DNA of 64,000 nucleotides from JAPPHA01 sp965242975 (GTDB taxonomy: Bacteria; Pseudomonadota; Alphaproteobacteria; Rhodobacterales; Rhodobacteraceae), in the NCBI GenBank assembly GCA_965242975.1, contig CBDETS010000002.1:434001-498000 (forward strand), in the 5' to 3' direction. This document shows positions 51,876-62,475 of the stretch, in pieces. Position numbers and translations under genes: made by a program. A model generated the notes under the pieces. That model had not been told where the DNA came from, ran no database searches, and saw nothing but the letters and a program-made list of their open reading frames with translations. Position 1 is the first letter of the stretch. Every line of letters starts with the position of its first letter.

Positions 51876-52943
51876 CATGCTGTGCTGCCTGGCTCGGAGC
51901 GTCGGCCGATGAAGAAACTGCCAGCCGATGAAGGCAAGCTGCTGGCACAGTTGCACCGCTGGCGTGATGATGCTGAGAAAGCGACCGGTCACGCGATCCC
52001 GCGCGTCTGCGTTGCTTACGAAGCCGGGCGCGACGGTTTCTGGCTGGCGCGCTGGTTGCGGGACAATGGCATTGAGGCGCATGTAATGCACGCCACCAGT
52101 ATCCCGGTGAAACGGGATCATCGTCGGGCCAAGACAGACCGTCTGGATTGCCTGTTATTGATGCGGGCTTTCCTAGGTTGGCTGCGTGGTGAGGAAGACC
52201 ATTGCCGAATGGTTGCAGTCCCTACAGCCAAGGAAGAGGATGCCCGGCGCATGCACCGGGAACGCAAGACCCTGACAGTTGAACAGACGAAGTTGATCAA
52301 CAAACTGAAATCGATGTTTGCCTGGCTTGGGATCCGGGGCTTCAAACCGCACCTCAAGAAGGCTCCCAAGCATCTCGAAGGGCTTGTCACACCCTCAGGT
52401 GATCCGATCCAGCCGAACACGCGTGCTGAAATCCGAAGGGCGATGGACCGCTTGGCTGTCATCAGAGGGCAGATTGAAGAGATCGACAAGCAGCGCAACG
52501 AAAAAATCGAACAGGAGAAACACGCTCAGCATCACGTCATGGTTGGGCTACTTGCGACGATCCGTGGGCTGGGTGTCGATACCGCCGACATGCTGGTGGG
52601 TGAGCTTTTCTTCCGTGACATCCCCAATCGCCGGGCTTTGGCGCGCTATGGTGGTCTGACGGGATCGCCGGATGAAAGCGGTCGAAAACGGCGCGAGAAA
52701 GGGCTGGCGCGAGTTGGTAATCCTCGCGTTCGAAACGGCATGATCCAGTTTGCCTGGCGGTTTTTGATGTTCCAGCCCGAGAGTGCGCTGGCCCGCTGGT
52801 ACAAAGAGCGCACGATTGGTGAGCGCCCGGACATTCGCAAGAAGATGATCATCGCGCTGGCCCGCAAGTTGCTTGTCGCCTTGTGGAAGTTTGTCACGCA
52901 GGGCGAAGTGCCGGAAGGTGTCGTTCTGAAACCCGCAACCTGA
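51876..52943 (+). pseudogene. IS110-family transposase, N-terminally truncated
   Basis: The sequence LPGSERRPMKKLPADEGKLL to GVVLKPAT is a typical IS110-family protein lacking its first about 25 residues, including the first catalytic Asp. Present are RVCVAYEAGRDGFWLARWLR, RRAKTDRLDCLLL, TIRGLGVDTADMLVGELFFR and ALARYGGLTGSPDESG with the presumed catalytic Ser. The junction with IS66 tnpC shows that both elements lost sequence in one deletion. Confidence 0.88.
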
Positions 52944-53098
52944 TCCTTAATCCTGAACTCCGAAATTCATTGGTCGGGTCCGGATGGCCTCTGATCCGAC
53001 CATGAAGATCCGGGGTGGTGGCAACCCGAAATTTGTCATGGCTTGAATGCCGTACTGGAGAATGGGACCACCACTCCGGAGCCAGACCGCAGATGCGT
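52944..53098 (+). other. 3' non-coding part of the truncated IS110-type element
   Basis: This stretch contains the 7-bp stem TGGTCGG/CCGACCA and a GGGGTGGTGGCAACCCG motif, consistent with the guide-RNA region that follows the transposase in this group. It is interrupted at 53099 by the first group II intron. Confidence 0.5.
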
Positions 53099-55088
53099 GT
53101 GCGCCGTGGAAAGGCGCGTTTTCCTAGCGGGTGCGAATCCCGCCTAACAATTGTCGCTTCGGTTGGTAGCAGCCTGAGCGGATCACGGAGGTAACGACAT
53201 GGTCTGAAGCACTCAGGTAGAAGGGTTGCGAGAGCAACTCAGCGACCATGCGGGCCGGAACGCGAGTGAACGCCGAGCAGGCCTCGAAAAGGTTAATGCG
53301 GGAGACGACCCACCACGTATCTGGGGAAGTCCGACGACAGACTGGGAAGCAAGCGACATACGCACCAGTCTGTTCCCGCCGGGGTATTGGCGTCGGCACG
53401 TATGGAAGATGGAAAACGTGGCAACACGGGAAGCCCTGTCGGTGGCGCGCGCACGCCAACCGGTTCCCCGCAAGGGACAGACCGGGCCGACAGGGTGGCG
53501 GACAGGCCCGTAGTACCGAGGACGCCGGGTAATGCCGGTCGAGGAAAGGGGCCTGACTTCAGAAGAGTATGGAGAAGGAAGCAAGGCATGACCACTGGTC
53601 AAAACCTAACAGGGTCACAACGTGTTCAGAAACTCCAGACCATGCTACATGCGAAAGCGAAGGAAGAACCCGACCGGCGCTTTCACGCCCTCATCGACAA
53701 GGTGTGGCGAATGGACTTTCTAACGGAAGCCTGGGACAGGGTGCGCCTGAATGGCGGCTCCGCCGGGGTGGACAGAGAGACAGTCGACCACATCGAAGCG
53801 TATGGCGTGGAGCAATGGCTCGGGGAATTGTCGCAGGACTTGAAGGACGGAACCTACACACCAAAAGCGGTGCGACAGGTTCTGATCCCGAAGAAACAGC
53901 CCGGCCAGTTCCGGCCATTGGGCATTCCCTGCATACGGGACAGGGTGGCGCAGACATCGGCGACGCTTGTGCTTGAGCCGATCTTTGAGGCCGACCTGCA
54001 ACCGGAGCAATATGCCTACCGACCGGAACGGAGCGCGACGGATGCGGTCAATCGCATTCATCGGCTTGTGAATACCGGACATAACGAGGTTGTAGACGGC
54101 GACTTGTCCAACTACTTCGGCGAAATCCCCCATGCCGAACTGATGAAGAGCATTGCCCGCCGCGTGAGCGATGGGCGGATGCTCGGCCTCATCAAGGCAT
54201 GGCTGGAAATGCCGGTAGAAGAGGAGGACGGAAAGGGCGGCAAGCGCCGCTTGAACCGCGCCCGCCACGAGCGGAAGGGAACACCCCAAGGTGCCCCCAT
54301 CTCACCGCTCCTCAGCAACCTTTACATGCGCCGGTTCATTCTGGGCTGGACAGTGCTGGGCTACGCCCGGCGCTTTCGGTCAGAGATCGTGAACTATGCG
54401 GACGACTTTTGTGTTCTCGGCAAGGCCCCGGCGGCAGAAATGCTGGCGGCGGTCAGGCAGATCATGGATAGCCTGAAGCTGGCGATCAACGACGACAAGA
54501 CCCGATGCTTGCGATGCCCGGAAGAGGCGCTTGAGTTTCTGGGGTATCGCATCGGACGCAACTACCGCCCGCAGGGGGGTGCCTATATTGGCACCAAACC
54601 CAGCAAGGCGAGCGTCAAAAGCATCTGCCGTAAGATCAGTGCGCAGACCGCTGCAAAGTATGGGCTGATGAGTTCTGGGGATATGGTGCGCCGTCTCAAC
54701 TGGATGCTGTCCGGCTGGGCGAACTATTACCACCTCGGACAAGTCAGTTCGGCCTATGCGGCGATTGATGCGCACACGACCAAGCGGCTGCGACAATGGC
54801 TCTGTCGAAAGCACAAGGTGAAAGCTGGGAAGTATGTGCGCTACCCGGACGAACGGCTGTGGAACACCTACGGCTTGCTACGCCTTGCGCCAATGACGAA
54901 GGGCCTTCCGTGGGCGAAGGCATGACCTGTCGGAAAGCCGGATGCGGGAAAGCCGCACGTCCGGTTTGATGAGCGGGGACGAGGAAACGTGGCCATGGTG
55001 AGGACTGAGGCACCGGCACTACGCGAAAGCCGCCGGATAACAGCTACTCCCCACACCTACAGCAGGGCGCGCCTCTCCCCGACTCTAC
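53099..55088 (+). mobile_element. Group II intron, tandem copy 1
   Basis: The 1,990-bp intron begins GTGCGCC, matching the 5' consensus GUGYG, and ends CTCTAC, matching the 3' AY rule. Domain V is recognisable at about 54935-54968 (AGCCGGATGCGGG, loop, CCGCACGTCCGGTTT). The maturase lies in domain IV. The 5' boundary is fixed by comparing the unique left flank (GCAGATGCGT) with the internal junctions. Confidence 0.92.
53588..54925 (+). CDS. ltrA: Group II intron reverse transcriptase/maturase, copy 1
   Basis: The 445-residue intron-encoded protein splices and mobilises the intron RNA. It starts MTTGQNLTGSQRVQKLQTML. Reverse-transcriptase blocks include GGSAGVDRETVD, FRPLGIPCIRDRVAQ, YAYRPERSATDAV, KGTPQGAPISPLLSNLYM and the catalytic NYADDFCVL. 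The maturase domain X has LMSSGDMVRRLNWMLSGWAN. No HNH endonuclease domain is present. All three copies are identical as far as I can see. Confidence 0.95.
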   Translation: MTTGQNLTGSQRVQKLQTMLHAKAKEEPDRRFHALIDKVWRMDFLTEAWDRVRLNGGSAGVDRETVDHIEAYGVEQWLGELSQDLKDGTYTPKAVRQVLIPKKQPGQFRPLGIPCIRDRVAQTSATLVLEPIFEADLQPEQYAYRPERSATDAVNRIHRLVNTGHNEVVDGDLSNYFGEIPHAELMKSIARRVSDGRMLGLIKAWLEMPVEEEDGKGGKRRLNRARHERKGTPQGAPISPLLSNLYMRRFILGWTVLGYARRFRSEIVNYADDFCVLGKAPAAEMLAAVRQIMDSLKLAINDDKTRCLRCPEEALEFLGYRIGRNYRPQGGAYIGTKPSKASVKSICRKISAQTAAKYGLMSSGDMVRRLNWMLSGWANYYHLGQVSSAYAAIDAHTTKRLRQWLCRKHKVKAGKYVRYPDERLWNTYGLLRLAPMTKGLPWAKA

Positions 55089-57078
55089 GTGCGCCGTGGA
55101 AAGGCGCGTTTTCCTAGCGGGTGCGAATCCCGCCTAACAATTGTCGCTTCGGTTGGTAGCAGCCTGAGCGGATCACGGAGGTAACGACATGGTCTGAAGC
55201 ACTCAGGTAGAAGGGTTGCGAGAGCAACTCAGCGACCATGCGGGCCGGAACGCGAGTGAACGCCGAGCAGGCCTCGAAAAGGTTAATGCGGGAGACGACC
55301 CACCACGTATCTGGGGAAGTCCGACGACAGACTGGGAAGCAAGCGACATACGCACCAGTCTGTTCCCGCCGGGGTATTGGCGTCGGCACGTATGGAAGAT
55401 GGAAAACGTGGCAACACGGGAAGCCCTGTCGGTGGCGCGCGCACGCCAACCGGTTCCCCGCAAGGGACAGACCGGGCCGACAGGGTGGCGGACAGGCCCG
55501 TAGTACCGAGGACGCCGGGTAATGCCGGTCGAGGAAAGGGGCCTGACTTCAGAAGAGTATGGAGAAGGAAGCAAGGCATGACCACTGGTCAAAACCTAAC
55601 AGGGTCACAACGTGTTCAGAAACTCCAGACCATGCTACATGCGAAAGCGAAGGAAGAACCCGACCGGCGCTTTCACGCCCTCATCGACAAGGTGTGGCGA
55701 ATGGACTTTCTAACGGAAGCCTGGGACAGGGTGCGCCTGAATGGCGGCTCCGCCGGGGTGGACAGAGAGACAGTCGACCACATCGAAGCGTATGGCGTGG
55801 AGCAATGGCTCGGGGAATTGTCGCAGGACTTGAAGGACGGAACCTACACACCAAAAGCGGTGCGACAGGTTCTGATCCCGAAGAAACAGCCCGGCCAGTT
55901 CCGGCCATTGGGCATTCCCTGCATACGGGACAGGGTGGCGCAGACATCGGCGACGCTTGTGCTTGAGCCGATCTTTGAGGCCGACCTGCAACCGGAGCAA
56001 TATGCCTACCGACCGGAACGGAGCGCGACGGATGCGGTCAATCGCATTCATCGGCTTGTGAATACCGGACATAACGAGGTTGTAGACGGCGACTTGTCCA
56101 ACTACTTCGGCGAAATCCCCCATGCCGAACTGATGAAGAGCATTGCCCGCCGCGTGAGCGATGGGCGGATGCTCGGCCTCATCAAGGCATGGCTGGAAAT
56201 GCCGGTAGAAGAGGAGGACGGAAAGGGCGGCAAGCGCCGCTTGAACCGCGCCCGCCACGAGCGGAAGGGAACACCCCAAGGTGCCCCCATCTCACCGCTC
56301 CTCAGCAACCTTTACATGCGCCGGTTCATTCTGGGCTGGACAGTGCTGGGCTACGCCCGGCGCTTTCGGTCAGAGATCGTGAACTATGCGGACGACTTTT
56401 GTGTTCTCGGCAAGGCCCCGGCGGCAGAAATGCTGGCGGCGGTCAGGCAGATCATGGATAGCCTGAAGCTGGCGATCAACGACGACAAGACCCGATGCTT
56501 GCGATGCCCGGAAGAGGCGCTTGAGTTTCTGGGGTATCGCATCGGACGCAACTACCGCCCGCAGGGGGGTGCCTATATTGGCACCAAACCCAGCAAGGCG
56601 AGCGTCAAAAGCATCTGCCGTAAGATCAGTGCGCAGACCGCTGCAAAGTATGGGCTGATGAGTTCTGGGGATATGGTGCGCCGTCTCAACTGGATGCTGT
56701 CCGGCTGGGCGAACTATTACCACCTCGGACAAGTCAGTTCGGCCTATGCGGCGATTGATGCGCACACGACCAAGCGGCTGCGACAATGGCTCTGTCGAAA
56801 GCACAAGGTGAAAGCTGGGAAGTATGTGCGCTACCCGGACGAACGGCTGTGGAACACCTACGGCTTGCTACGCCTTGCGCCAATGACGAAGGGCCTTCCG
56901 TGGGCGAAGGCATGACCTGTCGGAAAGCCGGATGCGGGAAAGCCGCACGTCCGGTTTGATGAGCGGGGACGAGGAAACGTGGCCATGGTGAGGACTGAGG
57001 CACCGGCACTACGCGAAAGCCGCCGGATAACAGCTACTCCCCACACCTACAGCAGGGCGCGCCTCTCCCCGACTCTAC
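55089..57078 (+). mobile_element. Group II intron, tandem copy 2
   Basis: This copy follows copy 1 directly: its 5' GTGCGCC abuts the CTCTAC of copy 1 with no exon in between. It has the same 1,990-bp length and no difference noted by eye. Confidence 0.92.
55578..56915 (+). CDS. ltrA: Group II intron reverse transcriptase/maturase, copy 2
   Basis: Identical to the copy 1 protein, with the YADD catalytic motif and maturase domain intact. Its upstream context is intron sequence of its own copy, preceded by the 3' end of copy 1, so any splicing would use an intron end as 5' exon. Confidence 0.95.
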   Translation: MTTGQNLTGSQRVQKLQTMLHAKAKEEPDRRFHALIDKVWRMDFLTEAWDRVRLNGGSAGVDRETVDHIEAYGVEQWLGELSQDLKDGTYTPKAVRQVLIPKKQPGQFRPLGIPCIRDRVAQTSATLVLEPIFEADLQPEQYAYRPERSATDAVNRIHRLVNTGHNEVVDGDLSNYFGEIPHAELMKSIARRVSDGRMLGLIKAWLEMPVEEEDGKGGKRRLNRARHERKGTPQGAPISPLLSNLYMRRFILGWTVLGYARRFRSEIVNYADDFCVLGKAPAAEMLAAVRQIMDSLKLAINDDKTRCLRCPEEALEFLGYRIGRNYRPQGGAYIGTKPSKASVKSICRKISAQTAAKYGLMSSGDMVRRLNWMLSGWANYYHLGQVSSAYAAIDAHTTKRLRQWLCRKHKVKAGKYVRYPDERLWNTYGLLRLAPMTKGLPWAKA

Positions 57079-59068
57079 GTGCGCCGTGGAAAGGCGCGTT
57101 TTCCTAGCGGGTGCGAATCCCGCCTAACAATTGTCGCTTCGGTTGGTAGCAGCCTGAGCGGATCACGGAGGTAACGACATGGTCTGAAGCACTCAGGTAG
57201 AAGGGTTGCGAGAGCAACTCAGCGACCATGCGGGCCGGAACGCGAGTGAACGCCGAGCAGGCCTCGAAAAGGTTAATGCGGGAGACGACCCACCACGTAT
57301 CTGGGGAAGTCCGACGACAGACTGGGAAGCAAGCGACATACGCACCAGTCTGTTCCCGCCGGGGTATTGGCGTCGGCACGTATGGAAGATGGAAAACGTG
57401 GCAACACGGGAAGCCCTGTCGGTGGCGCGCGCACGCCAACCGGTTCCCCGCAAGGGACAGACCGGGCCGACAGGGTGGCGGACAGGCCCGTAGTACCGAG
57501 GACGCCGGGTAATGCCGGTCGAGGAAAGGGGCCTGACTTCAGAAGAGTATGGAGAAGGAAGCAAGGCATGACCACTGGTCAAAACCTAACAGGGTCACAA
57601 CGTGTTCAGAAACTCCAGACCATGCTACATGCGAAAGCGAAGGAAGAACCCGACCGGCGCTTTCACGCCCTCATCGACAAGGTGTGGCGAATGGACTTTC
57701 TAACGGAAGCCTGGGACAGGGTGCGCCTGAATGGCGGCTCCGCCGGGGTGGACAGAGAGACAGTCGACCACATCGAAGCGTATGGCGTGGAGCAATGGCT
57801 CGGGGAATTGTCGCAGGACTTGAAGGACGGAACCTACACACCAAAAGCGGTGCGACAGGTTCTGATCCCGAAGAAACAGCCCGGCCAGTTCCGGCCATTG
57901 GGCATTCCCTGCATACGGGACAGGGTGGCGCAGACATCGGCGACGCTTGTGCTTGAGCCGATCTTTGAGGCCGACCTGCAACCGGAGCAATATGCCTACC
58001 GACCGGAACGGAGCGCGACGGATGCGGTCAATCGCATTCATCGGCTTGTGAATACCGGACATAACGAGGTTGTAGACGGCGACTTGTCCAACTACTTCGG
58101 CGAAATCCCCCATGCCGAACTGATGAAGAGCATTGCCCGCCGCGTGAGCGATGGGCGGATGCTCGGCCTCATCAAGGCATGGCTGGAAATGCCGGTAGAA
58201 GAGGAGGACGGAAAGGGCGGCAAGCGCCGCTTGAACCGCGCCCGCCACGAGCGGAAGGGAACACCCCAAGGTGCCCCCATCTCACCGCTCCTCAGCAACC
58301 TTTACATGCGCCGGTTCATTCTGGGCTGGACAGTGCTGGGCTACGCCCGGCGCTTTCGGTCAGAGATCGTGAACTATGCGGACGACTTTTGTGTTCTCGG
58401 CAAGGCCCCGGCGGCAGAAATGCTGGCGGCGGTCAGGCAGATCATGGATAGCCTGAAGCTGGCGATCAACGACGACAAGACCCGATGCTTGCGATGCCCG
58501 GAAGAGGCGCTTGAGTTTCTGGGGTATCGCATCGGACGCAACTACCGCCCGCAGGGGGGTGCCTATATTGGCACCAAACCCAGCAAGGCGAGCGTCAAAA
58601 GCATCTGCCGTAAGATCAGTGCGCAGACCGCTGCAAAGTATGGGCTGATGAGTTCTGGGGATATGGTGCGCCGTCTCAACTGGATGCTGTCCGGCTGGGC
58701 GAACTATTACCACCTCGGACAAGTCAGTTCGGCCTATGCGGCGATTGATGCGCACACGACCAAGCGGCTGCGACAATGGCTCTGTCGAAAGCACAAGGTG
58801 AAAGCTGGGAAGTATGTGCGCTACCCGGACGAACGGCTGTGGAACACCTACGGCTTGCTACGCCTTGCGCCAATGACGAAGGGCCTTCCGTGGGCGAAGG
58901 CATGACCTGTCGGAAAGCCGGATGCGGGAAAGCCGCACGTCCGGTTTGATGAGCGGGGACGAGGAAACGTGGCCATGGTGAGGACTGAGGCACCGGCACT
59001 ACGCGAAAGCCGCCGGATAACAGCTACTCCCCACACCTACAGCAGGGCGCGCCTCTCCCCGACTCTAC
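57079..59068 (+). mobile_element. Group II intron, tandem copy 3
   Basis: The last of the three head-to-tail copies ends CTCTAC at 59068 and is followed by ATGACTGATAG, the 5' flank of the next IS110-type element. This right flank fixes the 3' boundary of the unit. Confidence 0.92.
57568..58905 (+). CDS. ltrA: Group II intron reverse transcriptase/maturase, copy 3
   Basis: Third identical maturase gene. Domain V of this copy is at about 58915-58948, between the stop codon and the intron end. Confidence 0.95.
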   Translation: MTTGQNLTGSQRVQKLQTMLHAKAKEEPDRRFHALIDKVWRMDFLTEAWDRVRLNGGSAGVDRETVDHIEAYGVEQWLGELSQDLKDGTYTPKAVRQVLIPKKQPGQFRPLGIPCIRDRVAQTSATLVLEPIFEADLQPEQYAYRPERSATDAVNRIHRLVNTGHNEVVDGDLSNYFGEIPHAELMKSIARRVSDGRMLGLIKAWLEMPVEEEDGKGGKRRLNRARHERKGTPQGAPISPLLSNLYMRRFILGWTVLGYARRFRSEIVNYADDFCVLGKAPAAEMLAAVRQIMDSLKLAINDDKTRCLRCPEEALEFLGYRIGRNYRPQGGAYIGTKPSKASVKSICRKISAQTAAKYGLMSSGDMVRRLNWMLSGWANYYHLGQVSSAYAAIDAHTTKRLRQWLCRKHKVKAGKYVRYPDERLWNTYGLLRLAPMTKGLPWAKA

Positions 59069-59164
59069 ATGACTGATAGTGTGGATACCCCGCCCAAGGC
59101 ATCACAATGTGCCAGATGCCGTTATACTGAACGTGATCAATGTAGAAATAGGGAGGACATCCAC

Positions 59165-60190
59165 ATGTCGGAAGTTAGCATCATCGGCGTCGATCTTGCA
59201 AAGCAAGTTTTTCAGGTTCACGGAGCCCGCCCCGACGGCTCTGTTGCGTTCCGCAAGAAGCTGAACCGCGCCCAGTTCATGCCGTTTCTGTCCAAACAGC
59301 CGGAATGCACAGTTGCCATGGAAGCCTGCGCCACTGCGCATGGCTGGGGTCGCGAGATCGACAAGTTGGGCCACGAAGTGAAGTTGATCCCACCTCAGTA
59401 TGCGAAGGCATATGTCAAAAGGCAGAAAAACGATAGGGCAGACGCGGAGGCGATCGCCGAGGCAACATCCCGGCCGACCATGCGGTTTGTTGAAGTCAAA
59501 ACCGCCGAGCAGCAATCGCGCGGCATGCTGTTCCGTTCTCGGCAGATGTTCGTCAAACAGCGCACACAGAGCATCAATGCCCTGCGCGGCCATCTTGCCG
59601 AACATGGCGTGATTGGGCCGAAGAGCAAGGCGGGGATCAAGAAACTGAGAGCCGCGCTGGAGGACGAAACCAACGACCTTCCTGCCATCGTGCGCGACAC
59701 GGCCCGGATGTACCTCGATCACATCGACATGCTGGCGACCAGGGTTTCCGATCTGACGAAGCAACTCAAGACGGAGGCGAAAGCGTCCGCCACGGTGCGA
59801 AGGCTGACAACAATGCCCGGCGTCGGGTTGCAAACCGCGCTGGCGATCGAAGCCTTTGCTCCGGACATGAGTTGCTTCAAACGCGGGCGCGACTTCGCGG
59901 CCTGGTTGGGTCTTGTGCCGCTGCAGCATTCGACGGGCGGTAAGGACCGGCTCGGCAAGGTCTCGAAGATGGGTCAGAAGGACATTCGACGTCTGTTGAT
60001 CATCGGGGCGATGTCGGTGATTAGCGCAGCAACGCGGTTTGGGGTTCGCAAGGGCAGCTGGCTGGCCAGAATGTTGGACCGCAAACCGAAGCTGCTGGTT
60101 GCAATCACGCTGGCCAACAGGATGGCACGGGGCATCTGGGCCATGATGACGAAACAAGAGAATTACCGGAACCCGGAGGCGATGGCGTAA
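59165..60190 (+). CDS. IS110-family transposase
   Basis: The 341-residue DEDD transposase starts MSEVSIIGVDLAKQVFQVHG after GGGAGG. The first catalytic Asp lies in GVDLAK and the others in KNDRADAEAI. The C-terminal domain has LTTMPGVGLQTALAIEAFAP and AAWLGLVPLQHSTGGKDRLG with the presumed catalytic Ser. It is intact and distinct from the IS1111-type copies and from the truncated 51876 copy. About 265 bp of non-coding DNA (60191-60456) follow, which may hold its guide RNA. Confidence 0.92.
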   Translation: MSEVSIIGVDLAKQVFQVHGARPDGSVAFRKKLNRAQFMPFLSKQPECTVAMEACATAHGWGREIDKLGHEVKLIPPQYAKAYVKRQKNDRADAEAIAEATSRPTMRFVEVKTAEQQSRGMLFRSRQMFVKQRTQSINALRGHLAEHGVIGPKSKAGIKKLRAALEDETNDLPAIVRDTARMYLDHIDMLATRVSDLTKQLKTEAKASATVRRLTTMPGVGLQTALAIEAFAPDMSCFKRGRDFAAWLGLVPLQHSTGGKDRLGKVSKMGQKDIRRLLIIGAMSVISAATRFGVRKGSWLARMLDRKPKLLVAITLANRMARGIWAMMTKQENYRNPEAMA

Positions 60191-60456
60191 GCGCGGATCG
60201 CGCAACACTTCGCGCCGGTGCTTGGGACGTGTGAGGAGATCGACGAATAGCATGGGAGATTGATCGGACAGATCCGAACCGGGAAAACCATTATGATGCT
60301 ACGAGCAACAAACACTCATCGACTGATTTGGACCCGGTTCGCGCATCACCATACCGGCCCGCGGTCATGCAAAGCGCCGCACAAGGAGGCCTTATAAATG
60401 ACCGCATCCGATCACACGCTCAAACCGTTCAAAGATCGCTTGACACGAAAGGCCGG

Positions 60457-62475
60457 GTAGGAGGGGTCGTTACCGAGCCCCTCCCCCCACAGACCCGGAC
60501 GTGCCCGCATTAGAGCATCCGGTTCCTCGCATGGTGGTTTCGCTCAAGCTGTGTAGATTGATCGCGTGACCGTGGCTTGTGGCAGGGGGAATAGCTTGAA
60601 GATGGTCTTGAACCTGTTCCAGCTAATCCGTCCATCGCGGTGTCGTCGTCCGAGCCAACGCCGCCAACTTCTGACCACGGCGTCCCGGAATGCGGACAGC
60701 CGTTTGCCATTGCCTGTCAGACCGTAGTAGGCGCAGTGACCCCGGATCACGGCGGTGAGGTACCGACATTGATCCCCAATTGGCATGTGGCGGTGCGTCT
60801 TGCACCACTCCCATACCTTCTTCACGGCGCGTGCAAACCGATCCTTGGCGGTGAACTGACGCACAACCCAGCGTCCCTTCCGGGACTTTCCCCAGATGTG
60901 GGTGAAGCCGAGGAAGTCGAACCGGTTCTGCGTGTCATGCCCACCTGCCTTTGGTCGGAAGTCAACGTACCGCGTCTTGGTCGGGTGTAGCGCCAGCCCA
61001 TACTTTGCAAGGCGTGCGCTTAGCGCGACTAGCACGCGCTCACCGTCTCTACGGTTTTTTAAAGCGATGACAAAATCATCTGCATAGCGTACGAGCCGGA
61101 AGGCTCCCACTCTGGATTGCACCGTCTCCATCATCCATTTATCCAGCACATAGTGTAGGAAAATGTTGGAAAGAATCGGGCTGACAACCCCACCTTGAGG
61201 GGTTCCGGTTTTCGAGCGTTGTAGAACGCCCGAATCCAGAACTCCCGCTTTTAGCCATTTGTCGATCATGCGGCGTATCACACCGTCCTTGATCCTCAGG
61301 TCGAGAAACTCCCGTAGGCGTCGATGCTCGATCGTATCAAAATAGGCTTTGACATCGGCATCTAGTACCCATCGCAGACCTTCCACGGCCAGTCCGTCCC
61401 GCAAGTCACTGAGTGCGTTGTGGGCTGATCGGTCGGGCCGGAAGCCGTATGAACAGGGCAGGAAGTCCTCCTCATAGATCGGTTCCAGTATCATCACGAT
61501 GGCACGCTGCGCCACCTTGTCTTCCAAGGTTGGTATACCTAGCGGCCTGTACGTCCCATCTGCCTTGGGGATGTAGCGGCGCCGTACTGGCGGCGCGCGG
61601 TAGGTGCCGGATTTGATCCGGTTCAGAAGGTCCATAAGATTGGCCTCCAGTTCCGTCTCGTAATCGCCTGCCGCCACGCCGTCCACGCCTGCCGCCCCAT
61701 CCTTGCGGGTGAGAGTCCAAGCCGTGAGCATCCAATCAAGGTCGATGTGGTGATGCAGTGTGGTGAACGCCATATCCGGGCAGGCTCTCGCCTGTTCGGC
61801 TATCCGCTCTTGTTTCGTTGACACGTCCACAAAGCTCTGTGTCTTCACGTGTTTCCCTCCTTCGGGTCCGTCCATGCGATGCCTCGCTTTCCTCCGCCGG
61901 GTCCCGATGGACACGGTTCCCCGGCCTCAACAGTACTATCAAGGCACTACGACTCCCGGTTTCGCTTCCCTTGGGCTTATTGTTTCGCCGTCCGGTACCG
62001 TGTGCTCCCGCGTGGTTCGTGTTGTCGCTCACGCGCTCCCGTTGCAGATGCGGGCCTGCCGCAGGCCGGGGTCTTGATTGTTGACGCTGGCGGTTCCCCT
62101 TCCAGCGATTTCTACACACGGACGAAGCCGGGTCTCCCAGGTTCCTTGGTGATCCATCCCGTGACTTTGCGACGTTCTTCACCCCCGGTCGGTCCGGTTC
62201 GCCTCGCCCATATCGGCGTTCCCGGTGCTGCCCCCGCTATACCCGACACGAAGACACCAACATTGTATATTTCGAGGGCCATCGGTCGCTTCACCACCCA
62301 CTGTGTACGCTTCACATCGTGCGTTACCGCGCGGTATGCAACACTCGTTTCCGGCTGGCAGGCTGAACCTTTACCGGATGGGAGTCGAACCCACTGGACC
62401 ACTACGAAAGGTTTCAAGTCATGCTATCCTCCTTCCCAAGGCTTCGGCCTGGCGCAAGGGTATCCATAAATGCAC
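60457..62475 (-). mobile_element. Second, unrelated group II intron
   Basis: On the minus strand the intron appears to start GTGCATTT at 62475 and to end CTAC at about 60457. Domain V is visible near 60500-60535 (ACCGGATGCTC, GGGCACGTCCGG). A domain VI-like hairpin with GGAGGGG and CCCCTCC arms and a nearby bulged A follows. It interrupts the HxlR-type remnant. The boundaries are less certain than for the tandem introns. Confidence 0.7.
60544..61875 (-). CDS. ltrA: Group II intron reverse transcriptase/maturase, second type
   Basis: The protein of about 443 residues (start placed at MDGPEGGKHVKTQSFVDVST) has reverse-transcriptase motifs GAAGVDGVAAGD, YRPLGIPTLEDKVAQRAIVM, YGFRPDRSAHNAL, SKTGTPQGGVVSPILSNIFL and VRYADDFVIAL. 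Its maturase end is HCAYYGLTGNGKRLSAFRDA. It is clearly different from the tandem maturase. No endonuclease domain is seen. Confidence 0.92.
   Translation of the reverse strand: MDGPEGGKHVKTQSFVDVSTKQERIAEQARACPDMAFTTLHHHIDLDWMLTAWTLTRKDGAAGVDGVAAGDYETELEANLMDLLNRIKSGTYRAPPVRRRYIPKADGTYRPLGIPTLEDKVAQRAIVMILEPIYEEDFLPCSYGFRPDRSAHNALSDLRDGLAVEGLRWVLDADVKAYFDTIEHRRLREFLDLRIKDGVIRRMIDKWLKAGVLDSGVLQRSKTGTPQGGVVSPILSNIFLHYVLDKWMMETVQSRVGAFRLVRYADDFVIALKNRRDGERVLVALSARLAKYGLALHPTKTRYVDFRPKAGGHDTQNRFDFLGFTHIWGKSRKGRWVVRQFTAKDRFARAVKKVWEWCKTHRHMPIGDQCRYLTAVIRGHCAYYGLTGNGKRLSAFRDAVVRSWRRWLGRRHRDGRISWNRFKTIFKLFPLPQATVTRSIYTA

Noticed and set aside
53226..53532. Short open frames in the 5' part of each tandem intron, and similar ones at 61736-62469 in the other intron
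   Set aside because: They lie in the structured ribozyme domains of the introns and have no protein-like pattern; their openness follows from base pairing.
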